This document shows, one piece after another, positions 10,875 through 21,559 of a stretch of DNA of 64,000 bases (its first letter is position 1; each line of letters starts with the position of its first letter). Under the pieces are notes generated by a model that was not told the DNA's origin, ran no database searches, and saw only the letters and a program-made list of their open reading frames with translations. Location of the stretch: positions 20,877,779-20,941,778 of the forward strand of contig JAVIAB010000049.1 of assembly GCA_032433765.1 (NCBI GenBank), written 5' to 3'. A program made the translations under genes and the position numbers. Source of the stretch: Megaustenia siamemsis. Lineage: Eukaryota > Mollusca > Gastropoda > Stylommatophora > Ariophantidae.

Positions 10875-10924
10875 TATATGGCTTTGTCTATATTGTACTC
10901 AAACTAGTCCCGCAGCTGTATCAT

Positions 10925-11135
10925 CAAATAATGAATAACACACCCCTTGAATCTGTGAGAAAGTTCACCTATCTCTGTTCTATGGTCACCTCCAATGTCT
11001 CCCTTGAAGAAGAAATAAATTCCCGAATCGGAAAGGCAGCTTCCACATTTGGTAAACTTAAAGATAGAGCATGGGCCAACACCAATTTAACACTCAGGAC
11101 TAAGATTCAAAATTACCATAGTTGTGGGTTTAGTG
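10925..11135 (+). mobile_element. LINE-L reverse transcriptase C-terminal fragment
   Basis: Encodes TPLESVRKFTYLCSMVTSN, then SLEEEINSRIGKAAST and KLKDRAWANTNLTLRTK. This matches the post-palm FTYLGS...INxRIGKA...LT..TK signature common to many LINE ORFs (Cys replaces Gly in YLGS). Cut off before the LLYGSETW box. Confidence 0.75.
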
Positions 11136-11191
11136 CACATAGTAAGGATCAGAAATTTTATAATAATAAAATAATTACCGAAGGACGGACC

Positions 11192-11201
<10 letters not shown>

Positions 11202-11233
<32 letters not shown>

Positions 11234-11258
11234 AGAGAGAGGGAAGAGATAGAGAGAT
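11202..11258. repeat. GA microsatellite
   Basis: (GA)n with a few a/g interruptions. Confidence 0.9.
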
Positions 11259-11277
11259 AGGCTGGTGGATGGATATA

Positions 11278-11637
11278 TAGATTAGATTAGATTAGATTAG
11301 ACTAGACTAGATTAGATTAGATTAAACTAGACTAGACTAGACTAGACTAGAGACTAGACTAGACTAGACTAGACTAGACTAGATTAGATTAGATTAGATT
11401 AGATTAGATTAGATTAGATTAGATTAGATTAGATTAGATTAGATTAGATTAGATTAGATTAGATTTGTTTAGATGACATTGTATTAAAATAGATTTCTTT
11501 AGATGAGATGAGGTGAGATTAGATTAGATTAGATTAGATTAGATTAGATTAGATTAGATTAGATTAGATTAGATTAGATTAGATTAGATTAGATTAGATT
11601 AGATTAGATTAGATTAGATTAGATTAGATTAGATTAG
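11278..11637. repeat. Pentanucleotide AGATT/AGACT satellite
   Basis: Two long blocks (11278-11464, 11516-11636) of agatt units with a run of agact variants at about 11326-11380, separated by a degenerate 50-bp segment. Confidence 0.95.
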
Positions 11638-11924
11638 CAATGTAGGCTAGGTATGTAGTTGGTGGATGGATAGATATTTCAGGAAGAGTTGAACAAGTCA
11701 TTGTACTAATGATCGGGTTTTGAGTTGGGGTTGCCTCTTCCCTTCCTCGCCGAATTTCATTCCCTGGGAACATTTCTGCTAAAAATTTAAAGAGGCTGGG
11801 TGGACCACAGCAGCATTTTAGGCCGTCAAAAGTAGCCTCCACTATTGTTTGAGCCTCGAATATTCATGCTACCACACGAGCACACTAACCACAACGCTAC
11901 CGAGCTCTCACATTTTAAACGTTA
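11638..11924. other. No recognised feature
   Basis: Unique-looking DNA between the pentanucleotide satellite and a LINE-B-like remnant. It does not match other parts of the window. Confidence 0.4.
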
Positions 11925-12140
11925 AAGATATAACACGACACTGGAAGTCATTTCATAGGGAAACGTTCATGGGTAAAAGAAATCAACAAAGACAATTATT
12001 CAAATATCAAAATGGGGTCTTGGAAGCCGGTCACAGAATGCGTCAGACACAAAGGAAATTGACAAGAGTAGAATGTCGCTCTGTTGTGGTTAACTTCGAT
12101 ACGGGGGCGGCACATAATGATGATGATTATTTAAAGAAGA
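11925..12140 (+). mobile_element. LINE-B-like 3' remnant (diverged)
   Basis: The frame 11849-12178 ends RKLTRVECRSVVVNFDTGAA followed by HNDDDY. This aligns with ARDRVEWRSMVANLRCGDGT plus the ATGATG tail of LINE-B. Upstream similarity is weak. Confidence 0.4.
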
Positions 12141-12615
12141 GGAAAAAAAAAGTGGCGGAGAGTTCACTAAACGCCTGAAGACGTGAAACGTGAAAAGTGA
12201 GAAAAAAAAAAAAACAGAATTCAGAGCTCACGAAACACAGACAAACAATTTGCTAAGTGGGTGCAAAAAGTACTCTGTGGCTAAAAAAAAAAAAAAAAAT
12301 TGCAAAAAAAAAATAAATAATAAAATAAAATAAATTAATAGCAAAGTTTGTGTACGTCAAAAACGGGGCGCAATAAATCAAAAATGAAGTCAGAATGAAA
12401 TTGATGCATTTTGTAAATTTGATTTTATATTTTTGAGGGGGACAAGATGAAACATTTATATGGCGTAACCAAAGCGACTGTACATTTTGAATAATGGATT
12501 GGAATATAATTTAATAAAATAATATTACACTATTGGCTGCCTCATAGGCGATACAATTGTCTATCAACGACAGAATGTAGTGTCAAATCTTACAAAATGG
12601 AGAAAATAAAAAAAA
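12141..12615. other. A-rich intergenic DNA, no gene
   Basis: Several A runs (12205-12220, 12282-12320) and AT-rich text. No supported feature. Confidence 0.5.
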
Positions 12616-12745
12616 GTGGGGCTTCGGTAGTCCTCGTAGGGAAAACCACCCGACTCGGCTAACTACGTTCTGACAATGTACAAAGAGCCTCAATGGTTCC
12701 TGCCGCCTATCGGCCATATTGACCGGAAGTGCGGTTGATGATGAT
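12616..12745 (+). repeat. SINE-3-like head joined to REP-1 3' piece (copy c)
   Basis: ggtagtcctcgtagggaaaa and ccacccgactcggctaac resemble the SINE-3 head (compare the 25220-25265 region). From 12688, tcaatggttcctgccgccta and ggccatattgaccggaagtg match the end of REP-1. Confidence 0.45.
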
Positions 12746-12943
12746 TGATAATCATGATTGCTACCAAACAGGTCTGTTGGAATCTCGAAAGTCCATACAG
12801 TAGTGAATGTGCTTCCAGATAGGAAAACCAATTCGTTGTGTTTCTCGATTTAAAACAAAAAAAAATTGTTTATTTATTAGTAATCTAATTAGTTTATTTT
12901 TATGCCCCCAAAATTAAACATTTATTAGTAAACAAACCAATAT

Positions 12944-13400
12944 ATAAAATTTTCAACTCAAATGTTAAGTCGGTCCTATTATATGGCTGTGAAACATGGA
13001 GAATAACAAAATTGACAATCACGAAGGTACAGACTTTCATTAATGGATGCTTGCGCAGAATAAAGGGATGGAAATGGCAGGACAAAGTCACTAACGTGGA
13101 ATTATGGAAATGTACCGGTCAAATACCAGTGGATAAAGAGATACAGCGAAGACGATGGCGATGGATAGGACACACACTACGGAAGCCAACTGAGAGTATT
13201 ACACAAGAGGCCCTTTTTTGGAATCCCCAGGGGAAAAGACAAAGAGGAAGACCAAGGAATTCTTGGAGAAGACAGATCGAAGCAGAGATGAAGATGATGG
13301 GGAAGACATGGAATGATCTTAAAAGAATTGCAAAAAACAGAACGACTTGGAAAGTGTTTGTTGAAGACCTATGCTCCACTGGGAGCTAAAAGGTAGAAGA
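12944..13400 (+). mobile_element. LINE-D 3' third, open frame intact to stop
   Basis: Frame from SNVKSVLLYGCETWRITKL through FINGCLRRIKGWKWQDK, DKEIQRRRWRWIGHTLRKP, WNPQGKRQRGRPRNSWRRQ, and KNRTTWKVFVEDLCSTGS to TAA at 13386-13388. The 5' end is truncated just before KIFNSNV. It has a single 38-bp end unit, the unamplified state of the arrays at 10.5 and 59.7 kb. Confidence 0.9.
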
Positions 13401-13424
13401 AACCAATATGTGTCTGCTTCATAG
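13401..13424 (+). mobile_element. LINE-J fragment, left part
   Basis: aaccaatatgtgtctgcttc then atag matches the codons for KPIYACFI of LINE-J (6656-6680). The rest of the fragment resumes at 15046. Confidence 0.7.
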
Positions 13425-15045
13425 TCATTAGTCATTAGTCGAAAGATCATCCTCCTTGCACAAGGGGCATACCCATAAGTGCTCCGATTTCCTTTCGAGT
13501 AAATTCACAAGTGTGTGACGGCTGATCGTGCCGGTTCGCAGTTGGTTAACCATACACCTCTGGCGTCCTGAAAAATGTTCGCTCTTAGCTGTGCCAAGCC
13601 TTACGCGACTATGCGTTAGTCTCGCCATTGCGTTTGAATCCTTGTCGTCTCGAAAGTCTGCTACTCTTCCCGCCTCGCGGATTGCGTGTAAAATGTCCGC
13701 GTTGTCCATGGCGTTGCCATCTGAAATTTTAGCCTTTTCAGCAAGCTTGTCAGCTCGTTCGTTCCCTTGCACTCCAGAGTGGCCAGGTACATAGATGAAG
13801 ACGATTTCTTTTAAAGTTGACAGCTGCAGGGACTTCAACCACTCTCTTCGCCTCCACCCAGCCTCAACCTTCTTAAGCATACTCATGGAGTCACTGAGAA
13901 AACATACTCATGCGAAAGACTGTGTTTCGAGCCATGTCATTGCCTTAGTGACTGCTAAAACCTCCACTGTCATGCTGCTCGTTGTTTGCGAAAAAGCACC
14001 ACTATCCTCATGCACCATTTGCCCTTTCACCTGCGCTGTATATGCCCATGAACATCGTTTATTTCGTACAACCGAACCATCTGTGTAGATAATAATATTG
14101 CCGGACGTTACGTTTTCTTTGATTAAGGCCTGAATCTTATCCTCTACGACCTTGGGATTCATCGTTCTACATTCTTTATTCAGTGTTATGCAGACTTTGA
14201 TAGTAATTGTAGAAATGTCATTAGGCCATTGCCGCCATTCTTCTCCACGCTGCAAGTCATTTAGCATGCACACCTTTTGAATGGATTTCTCTGCCCTGCC
14301 CATCCACGACTGGCCTCGCTCGAGTCTATCACCTTTTGGTGCTAGCGCTACAGACTTTAAAGGATGTCTTTCATCAGCAAGAATGTTCAGAAAAGCGCGT
14401 GCTCTACACAACTCGATTCTACTTTCTATGGTTGGAATGTCAAGTAGGTATCTTAACGCTCTGCATGACGTGTCTCTAGTGCAGCCAAGAATAATGCGCA
14501 TAGCCTCGTTCTGAATTTTTTCGAGTCTCTTTAACTGAAGTTTGCTGAGAGTTTGAATCGCCAAAGCGTATTCTAGAACAGAAACAACCAGTCCCTGGTA
14601 TAATGTATGCAGGTGCCGCTGTTCACTGCCTGCAGCGGCCATTACTTTCATAGCAGCAAGACCCTTTTTTGCTTTCTCTATCACGTTATCAATGTGCTTT
14701 ACGAAAGCAAGGCTTCGATCTAAATGAATACCTAAATATTTCATTGTCATAGATCTTGGCAAAGTGTCTGAAAACATTTCTACAGATGGAGTATCAATAT
14801 TAACGATGTTGTTATATAGTGAGAACCAAGTTACTTCAGCTTTTGATGGGTTCACGTTGGCACCTGCCTCGTCACACCACTTTTGTATGCGCCTGAGTTC
14901 TGATTGTCCGCAGTTATTTTGTTTCGATCTTTTCCCTGTCGATAAACCAAAATGTCATCGGCATAAGAAAGAATGCGACCTGGCCCTTCCAACCGATCTC
15001 TTGTGATTTTCACAGTGTATGCATTGAAAAGTACGGGAGATAAAG
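13425..15045 (-). mobile_element. LINE-I: 5'-truncated RT plus RNase H element, 13-bp TSD
   Basis: I-type non-LTR retrotransposon on the reverse strand. It begins inside the reverse transcriptase: LSPVLFNAYTVKI, then SYADDILVYRQGK with the YADD catalytic box; a frameshift follows near 14905. The next frame runs ANVNPSKAEVTWFSLYNN, MKYLGIHLDRSLAF, EKIQNEAMRIILGCTRDT and LLDIPTIESRIEL. The RNase H domain follows with IIYTDGSV (Asp), SMTVEVLAVTKAM (Glu), FLSDSMSM (Asp) and YVPGHSGVQGNERADKLA (His and Asp). One TGA (13908-13910) interrupts the same frame between the second and third RNase H motifs. The C-terminus has CPLCKEDD and ends at SxxD with a two-copy ctaatga tail. It is flanked by gtctgcttcatag at 13412-13424 and 15046-15058, so it inserted in LINE-J. 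Confidence 0.92.
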
Positions 15046-15152
15046 GTCTGCTTCATAGACCACACCAAAGCTTTTGTTAGAATACACTATAATCAACTTA
15101 TAGACTGCCTACGACTAATATGTAATTTGTATTGGGAGCAAACAGGAATAAT

Positions 15153-15160
<8 letters not shown>
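15046..15160 (+). mobile_element. LINE-J fragment, right part
   Basis: Continues the copy split by LINE-I: CFIDHTKAFV, then QLIDCLRLICNLYWEQTGII, colinear with LINE-J at 6670-6815 but with an internal deletion. It runs into a long A run. Confidence 0.75.
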
Positions 15161-15212
<52 letters not shown>

Positions 15213-15230
15213 TAATATATATATATATGT
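15158..15230. repeat. Poly(A) then TA microsatellite
   Basis: About 38 consecutive A followed by (TA)n at the junction between the LINE-J and LINE-B fragments. Confidence 0.9.
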
Positions 15231-15365
15231 TACATCTTCTCAATATTCCCTTATGGTGCTGAAACATGGACATTAGACAAGTAACAAGAACATAAAATTG
15301 AAGCCTTTGAAATGGGGATTTATAGAAGAATAGGTAGAATTGGATGGAAAGAGAAGATGAAGTTT
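15229..15365 (+). mobile_element. LINE-B, left part of a split copy
   Basis: atcttctcaatattccctta and tggtgctgaaacatggacat encode the SIFLYGAETWTLD region, then FEMGIYRRIGRIGWK. Interrupted at 15366 by a 1072-bp compound insert. The copy resumes at 16438. Confidence 0.85.
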
Positions 15366-15700
15366 GTTGTTGTTGTTGTTACGTTCGCCAGCTTTCAACT
15401 CTGACGAAGTCCCTAGAGACTAGGAACTGAATTTTGCGTGTTAATCCATTTTTCCCTGGCAGCCGTGTGCACAGGGGTCCCTCGCCGCACAGGCAGATAA
15501 CTCCGACTTCGGAGGTACTCATGTTTTCACGTCGATGAGTGACTGACGTTTCAAGCCGGGTCTCGCTGCTGAGACCAGCGGTGGTTGTCGCTGAGAGAAA
15601 TCATAAATAAAAATCCCAACTTGTGTAACCGGGATTTGAACCCACAACTTCTCTGTCTCGAGGCCGGCGTCTTGCCTCGAGACCAACCAGTCCCCCATGG
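15366..15700 (-). mobile_element. SINE-1 copy 1
   Basis: Reverse of the SINE-1 copy at 41021-41357. The tRNA-like head is at 15640-15700 (B box ggttcaaatcccg-type in reverse near 15625-15640), the body includes gagtacctccga-type and tgtgcacaggggtccctcg, and the 3' end is (gtt)n at 15363-15380. It abuts REP-1 at its 5' end. Confidence 0.85.
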
Positions 15701-16437
15701 ACTTGGAATATGAGGAAACTGCAACAAGGAACACTTTTGATGCATAGTCTTCAATGGTTCCTGTCGCCTATCCACCATGTACCAGAAGTTCACGTCCTCC
15801 CGAAAGTGATGATTATCATATTTCTATAAAAAAAAGTAGAGCGCTTGATGATGTCAGGCCATCGTTGTTGACTCCAATTTGGAACATATAAACACACAGT
15901 TAGTCGTCAGATTATCAGCGTCGCACATCAAACAACAGATCGTAAGATTAGCGTGCGGCCGGTCTAGGGATTTACGATGACGTAGCACACATAATCTTGG
16001 CGCGCCCTTTAGATTCTTGATTACTCTAGTGAATGTAGCCTACGACGAACAGAACACGGTGCAAATTCCCTAAAGAGATAAAACTGCGGCTGACGAAGCA
16101 GTTCACATTAATAAGTAACATGGAAATAACTTGCGTCCAACAAATCCAACAACGGTCATGAACAGCACCAATGTGACATAAAGCGCAGAACAAGCCTAGA
16201 CGATGGAAGGTCGCATTCACAACACTTGATTTGTTGAAAATGGAATATCACCGGCGTACGACGTTGTTTTATCAGCGCAGATGTAATAAGTAGATCATTA
16301 TCTTGACTTTAACACGCATAGGAGTGTGATGGAGAACTGAAATTAATCAGACATCGAATGCAATTTTTGCAGCGATCGAGAGAACGTGGACTAGATCCGC
16401 CATCTTAGAAACGGAAGTCCTCATATATCATGATGAT
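15701..16437 (+). repeat. REP-1 copy d, longest 3' extension
   Basis: Begins ggacttggaatatgaggaaa, passes ttcctgtcgcctatccacca, and continues about 650 bp beyond, colinear with the reverse of 28357-28880 up to about 16215. Near the end is gatccgccatcttag followed by aaacggaagtcc. The 15366-16437 compound (SINE-1 plus REP-1) is flanked by agatgaagttt at 15355-15365 and 16438-16448. Confidence 0.65.
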
Positions 16438-16700
16438 AGATGAAGTTTTAAAACAACTAAGAAATGAAAAGAGAACTACTAAACACAATTCGAACAAGAT
16501 AAATGAAATTTAGGGGGCATGTTAAAAGACACATAAGATTTAAAAAAGTAATATTGGAAGAGAAAATACAAGGTAAAAGAGGCAGAGGCAAACATGGACG
16601 AATAACATCAAATGATGGACAAGTTAACCTATGACAATCTGCACCATCAAAGCAAGATTGACCTGACGGCACTGACCACAACAGAATAAGAAACGAGATG
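16438..16700 (+). mobile_element. LINE-B, right part of the split copy
   Basis: Resumes at gatgaagttttaaaacaac and runs through the gggggcatgttaaaagacac, aggtaaaagaggcagaggca and caccatcaaagcaagat landmarks, with small deletions, to a degenerate end. Reading frame lost. Confidence 0.85.
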
Positions 16701-16799
16701 TTCAACAAACTCAAAATAGGAACTACCAACCAATGCCACTGTACACTGGACAACATGACAAAAAAACATGTTCTACAGGATTTCCCCAGTACACAGACC

Positions 16800-16925
16800 T
16801 GAGAAGGACAATGTGGTCCACACCCACCTCCCTGGAAGAGAAACTGTACGCGGCAACTGAATCACTTAAACAGACAACTGCATTCATAGGAGAGTCCGGA
16901 ATCTTACTCTGAATGAGCCATGATC
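16800..16925 (-). repeat. REP-2 relative, fragment
   Basis: ggagagtccggaatcttact followed by ctgaatgagcc resembles 29196-29226 of REP-2 in the same text orientation. A (gaa)n run closes it. Confidence 0.45.
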
Positions 16926-18155
16926 GTAGAAGAAGAAGAACAATTTCCCACCAACTCACACACACACAAACATAAAATCCCAACCAACCCCCACACACAC
17001 AAACATAAAATCCCAACCAACCCAATCCTTGGTACGCCCCTGCACCCGTAAAAAAACACTTTTTAAAAAACAATTCTTTGCTAATTGAATGTCAAAATAG
17101 ATAGAACGAAGTAGACGGGGGCGGGTGTAGAGATAGACAGAAAGAAAGAAAGGAGTTCTGCGCTCAAAGCCTTCATAAATATCGATTTCCTTAGTCTTTA
17201 TCAGGTTTTCCAATCAGGGTTTGAATTATTTATTCCAATACAGATAAGCTTCATCGATGTAAAAAAAATCAAGAAGATCGATTTTTATGACTTCATTTTG
17301 CTGTCTTTGTGCCCAGTGACGAGATTCCGATCTTTTTACTGGTTTTTTTTAAATTTGTCTCCACGCTTGTGTGTGTGGTGTTGTTTTAGTGTGTACGGAG
17401 CTGATGCGTTTGTGTGGAAATGTGAATCTGTGAGAGTTGTAGTGTATATGTGTGTGAGTGTTTATATTTGAATCCACGTGTGGTTTTGGGGAGAGGGGTG
17501 GGGTTTGGTTTTTTTTGTTTAACTGACGTTTTGTGTGTGTCTGTGTTTGTGGTAAGTTTAAGTGTGTTTTTGGAGTCTGTATGAGTGTTTGTTAGACATT
17601 CTATACGTGTGAGAGAGAAAGAAAAAGAAACGGGAAAGGGGAAAGGGGAGTGAGACAGGTTGGTCCAGATAGAAGGTACAGGCATGTGGACACGATAGTA
17701 TCGGGGTAAGTCTCAATACACAGGTAAAACACATTTTTATCTTCAAATTCACAGTTTATTTGTAGCGTGACTCTTCACAGTCGCGTGCCGCAAAATAAAA
17801 ACAAGTGGTGATTATAGAGGAATTAGTTACTTGAGGTAGCTAATTCTACCAAATGCTCAATTTGTCCTGTGGAGTAATCATCGGCAAGTCGGAGGTGTCA
17901 TAACCTTCTCCCCCGGTAGATGTATCCTGCTGGCTTAAAAATAGCAACCTATCTTGGAGAAGGTCAACACCGACTGCAAACCCCCCGCGCTGTCTAGCGG
18001 GACTACCCGTTAAAGGAATAGACTTCGGGGGTAAACCCGGAGGGAAATCCAAAGATGGAGTCCCTAAGGCAGTCTAATGTTGATTTCAACATTGCTCTGG
18101 CAACTCCTGCGGCGCAGTTGCCACCAAACTGTTCTTGTCCTGCTAGACCTTTGGA
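16926..18155. other. No gene; CA/GT-rich and unassigned DNA
   Basis: acacacacaaacat appears twice (16955-17010). 17340-17600 is gtgtgt/gtttg-rich with A/G-rich text after. 17850-18155, directly before the 36-bp array, is less biased and open on both strands but matches nothing I know. Confidence 0.5.
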
Positions 18156-18157
18156 CT

Positions 18158-19310
18158 GCTCGGCTGCGTGGAGAGAAGAAACATGTATGGGCTCGGCTGC
18201 GTGGAGAGAAGAAACATGTTGTATGGGCTCGGCTGTGTGGAGAGAAGAAAAATGTTGTATGGGCTCGGATGTGTGGAGAGAAGAAACAGGTATGGGCTCG
18301 GCTGTGTGGAGAGAAGAAACATGTTGTATGGGCTCGGCTGTGTGGAAAGAAGAAACATGTTGTATGGGCTCGGCTGCGTGGAGAGAAGAAACATGTTGTA
18401 TGTTCTCGGCTGCGTGGAGAGAAGAAACATGTTGTATGTGCTCGACTGTGTGGAAAGAAGAAACATGTTGTATGGGCTCGGCTGCGTGGAGAGAAGAAAC
18501 ATGCTGTATGAGCTCGGCTGCGTGGAGAGAAGAAACATGTTGTATGGGCTCGGCTGTGTGGAGAGAAGAAACATGTTGTATGAGTTCGGCTGCGAGGAGA
18601 GAAGAAACATGTTGTATGTTCTCGGCTGCGTGGAGAGAAGAAACATGTTGTATGTGCTCGACTGTGTGGAGAGAAGAAACATGTTGTATGAGCTCGGCTG
18701 TGTGGAAAGAAGAAACATGTTGTATGGGCTCGGCTGCGTGGAGAGAAGAAACATGTTGTATGAGCTCGGCTGTGTGGAGAGAAGAAAAATGTTGTATGGG
18801 CTCGGATGTGTGGAGAGAAGAAACAGGTATGGGCTCGGCTGTGTGGAGAGAAGAAACATGTTGTATGGGCTCGGCTGTGTGGAGAGAAGAAACATGTTGT
18901 ATGGGCTCGGCTGCGTGGAGAGAAGAAACATGTTGTATGGGCTCGGCTGTGTGGAGAGAAGAAACATGTATGGGCTCGACTGTGTGGAGAGAAGAGACAT
19001 GTTGTATGTGCTCGACTGCGTGGAGAGAAGAAACATGTATGTGCTCTACTGTGTGGAGAGAATAAACATGTATGGGCTCGACTGCGTGGAGAGAAGAAAC
19101 ATGTATGGGCTCGACTGTGTGGAGAGAAGAAACATGTATGTGCTCTACTGCGTGGAGAGAAGAAACATGTATGTGCTCGACTGTGTGGAGAGAAGAAACA
19201 TGTATGGACTCGACTGTGTGGAGAGAAGAAACATGTATGGACTCGACTGTGTGGAGAGAAGAAACATGTATGGGCTCGACTGTGTGGAGAGAAGAGACAT
19301 GTTTCATAGC
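18158..19310. repeat. 36/33-bp minisatellite, about 33 copies
   Basis: Units hold gctcggctgtgtgg, agagaagaaacatg and either ttgtatg (36 bp) or tatg (33 bp). The 36-bp type dominates the left two thirds, the 33-bp ctcgactg type the right third. Both lengths are multiples of 3, so long frames persist on both strands: plus ERRNMLYGLGCV (412 residues from 18168), minus HVSSLHTVEPIQ (500 residues, 18003-19505). Marker variants recur 216 bp apart (18401/18617) and 537 bp apart (18244/18781), showing blockwise duplication. Confidence 0.93.
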
Positions 19311-19364
19311 AACAATTTGTCTCTTATTTGTTTTTGCCATGCTCACAACATAGAGAGTCTTAGG

Positions 19365-19737
19365 GCCGCTGCAAAATCCATATGGCCTTTGAAATGTGGA
19401 TTGTAGAAGAGAAGTAAGAAATGAATGGTAAGAAAATAAAATAACGATAAAGTATGAAATAACTTGAAACGAAAAGAGAAGTACTAAAGGCAATTCAAAA
19501 AACACAAATGAGATTGTTGGGGCATGTTAAAAGATACAGCAGCGTACTAAAAGTAATCTTGGAATGGAAAATACAAGGTAAAAGAGGCAGAGGCAGACCA
19601 AGACTAACACAGACGAGTAACATTAAAAGATGGACAAGTCAGCCAATGACAACCTGCATCATAAAAGCTAGAGACAGAGTGGAATAGCGTTCCATGGTAG
19701 CCAACCTTCGATCCGGAGACGGCAGTCAACGATGACT
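19365..19737 (+). mobile_element. LINE-B 3' half, mutated
   Basis: tggcctttgaaatgtggatt encodes AFEMWI, followed by frame-broken text, then MRLLGHVKRYSSVLKVILEW, KIQGKRGRGRPRLTQTSN and MVANLRSGDGS. It follows the 36/33-bp array directly. Confidence 0.85.
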
Positions 19738-19841
19738 GATGTCTGTAATATTTCAGCCAGAAACACATGTAGGAATGTAGTTTACTCTTTGAGAATGTTA
19801 CGAATAATAGGAAATTAATTATATAGAGCTTCACAGCAGGA

Positions 19842-21349
19842 AGGGAGCCGCGATAGCTCAGTGGTTAGTGAACTGGACTACCACGGACAAGGGGTAGGGT
19901 TCGATCCCAACGCTTCCGGGCCCACCCAGCCTTAAATGGGTACAGGATTTTTTTTTTTTTTTTTTTTTTTCCTGGGAAAGTAAAGCAGCACGGAAAAGAG
20001 GCTATAGAGAAACACTTGAGAGATGAACAAGCAGGTTTTAGGAAGAACAGATCATGTGCTGATCAAATAACTACTCTACGTATAATAGTAGCACAAAGTT
20101 TAGAACTAAAATCCCCACTCTATATTGGATTCATAGATTACGAAAAGGCATTTGATAGTTTAGACAGAAGAATGCTTTGGAAGTTGCTGAGTCATTACGG
20201 AATCCCCATAAAGTTTATTAACCTGATAAAAACAACGTATGAAGGAACAAAATGTAGTGTGGTGCATGAAGGACAGCTTACAGAAGCATTTGAAATAAGA
20301 ACAGGAGTAAGGCAAGGATGCCTCCTGTCTCCATTTCTCTTTCTACTGGCCATAGATTGGATTATGAAAATAACTCAGAACAACAGAAATGGGATCCAGT
20401 GGTCACTGACCAAACAACTTGATGATTTAGACTTTGCTGATGACATAGCTCTCCTATCACACAGCCACCAACTGATGCAAGATAAAATGAGTATATTAGA
20501 TGAGAGATCACAACAGCTAGGACTAAAGATTAATAGAGATAAGACCAACATTATGAGAATTAATGCAGTTGGCAATAACCATATAAAACTAGGAGAAATA
20601 CCTCTACTAGACGTACAATCTTATATATATCTGGGCAGTAATATAGATAAAGAGGGAGGAACAGAAAATGATACCAAAATAAGGATATCAAAAGCAAGAG
20701 GAGCTTTCATTGCACTGGGAAACATATGGAAATCCAAAGAAATTAGGCTAAATACAAAAATAAAAATTTTCAACTCAAATGTTAAGTCGGTCCTATTATA
20801 TGGCTGTGAAACATGGAGAATGACAAAATTGGCAATCACGAAAGTACAGACTTTCATTAATGGATGCTTGCGCAGAATAAAGGGATGGAAATGGCAGGAC
20901 AAAGTCACTAACGTGGAATTATGGAAATGTACCGGTCAAATACCAGTGGATAAAGAGATACAGCGAAGACGATGGCGATGGATAGGGCACACACTACGGA
21001 AGCCAACTGAGAGTATTACACAGCAGGCCCTTTTTTGGAATCCCCAGGGGAAAAGACAAAGAGGAAGACCAAGGAATTCTTGGAGAAGACAGACAGAAGC
21101 AGAGATGAAGATGATGGGGAAGACATGACATGATCTTAAAAGAATGGCAAAAAACAGAACGACTTGGAAAGTGTTTGTTGAAGACCTATGCTCCACCGGG
21201 AGCTAAAAGGTAAAAGAAGAAGAAAGCAGCACGGGCGTAATACTGACCACATTACCCCAAAAATCATGTGCTGAAGGTCTGTAAAATATAGGGTCACTAA
21301 CACCATATTTCCCTATACGCCACGTGGCGTGACGGGGTACTTTACTTTT
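19842..21349 (+). mobile_element. SINE-2 copy 3, split by LINE-D
   Basis: Head gagccgcgatagctcagtgg at 19845, B box ggttcgatccc near 19899-19910, an expanded T run (about 22 T), then a LINE-D insert (19994-21222), then the SINE-2 body and end to about 21348. Outer direct repeats ttcacagcagga (19830-19841) and ttcatagcagga (21349-21360) differ at one base. Confidence 0.88.
19994..21222 (+). mobile_element. LINE-D, best copy: RT domain with one nonsense codon, 12-bp TSD
   Basis: 5'-truncated non-LTR retrotransposon whose frame is open from the insertion point. Motifs: LRDEQAGFRKNRSCADQIT, IGFIDYEKAFDSLDRRML (catalytic Asp), RTGVRQGCLLSPFLF, QLDDLDFADDIALLSHSH (FADD box), LGLKINRDKTNIMRIN, YIYLGSNIDKEGG, VKSVLLYGCETWRMTK, RRRWRWIGHTLRKP and GKRQRGRPRNSWRRQ. 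A TGA at 21126-21128 replaces the TGG seen in the 12944 copy; the same frame then continues to TAA at 21204-21206. The 3' end is a short (gaa)n. Flanked by aaagcagcacgg at 19982-19993 and 21223-21234, inside SINE-2. The endonuclease part is absent. Confidence 0.95.
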
Positions 21350-21559
21350 TCATAGCAGGAGTTAATCTGATCATCAAAAGCGGGGGTCAATATAAAAGTG
21401 AATATGCTTTGACTGGAAGATGTTTTTTTCCCTCTGACGATCAGATTCCATCTGCTGTTACACTCCATTTAAAACGCGTTTCATGTCATCGACGAAATGC
21501 TCAACAAGAACAAAATATCATCACTCCTGAAGAAAAAGTATTCATTCTATTTTTCAATA

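Noticed and set aside
11278..11637. Telomeric repeat
   Set aside because: The unit is AGATT/AGACT, not TTAGGG or another known telomere unit; it is an interstitial pentanucleotide satellite.
12583..12831. Minus-strand 82-residue frame
   Set aside because: It overlaps SINE-3/REP-1 fragments, which explain the sequence.
18003..19505. 500-residue HVSSLHTVE frame as a secreted repeat protein
   Set aside because: A 36/33-bp array keeps frames open on both strands; an N-terminal hydrophobic stretch is in LINE-B-derived DNA, not a genuine signal peptide.
19994..21222. Active autonomous retrotransposon
   Set aside because: It lacks the endonuclease and 5' region and has a nonsense codon, so it is a dead copy, although young.
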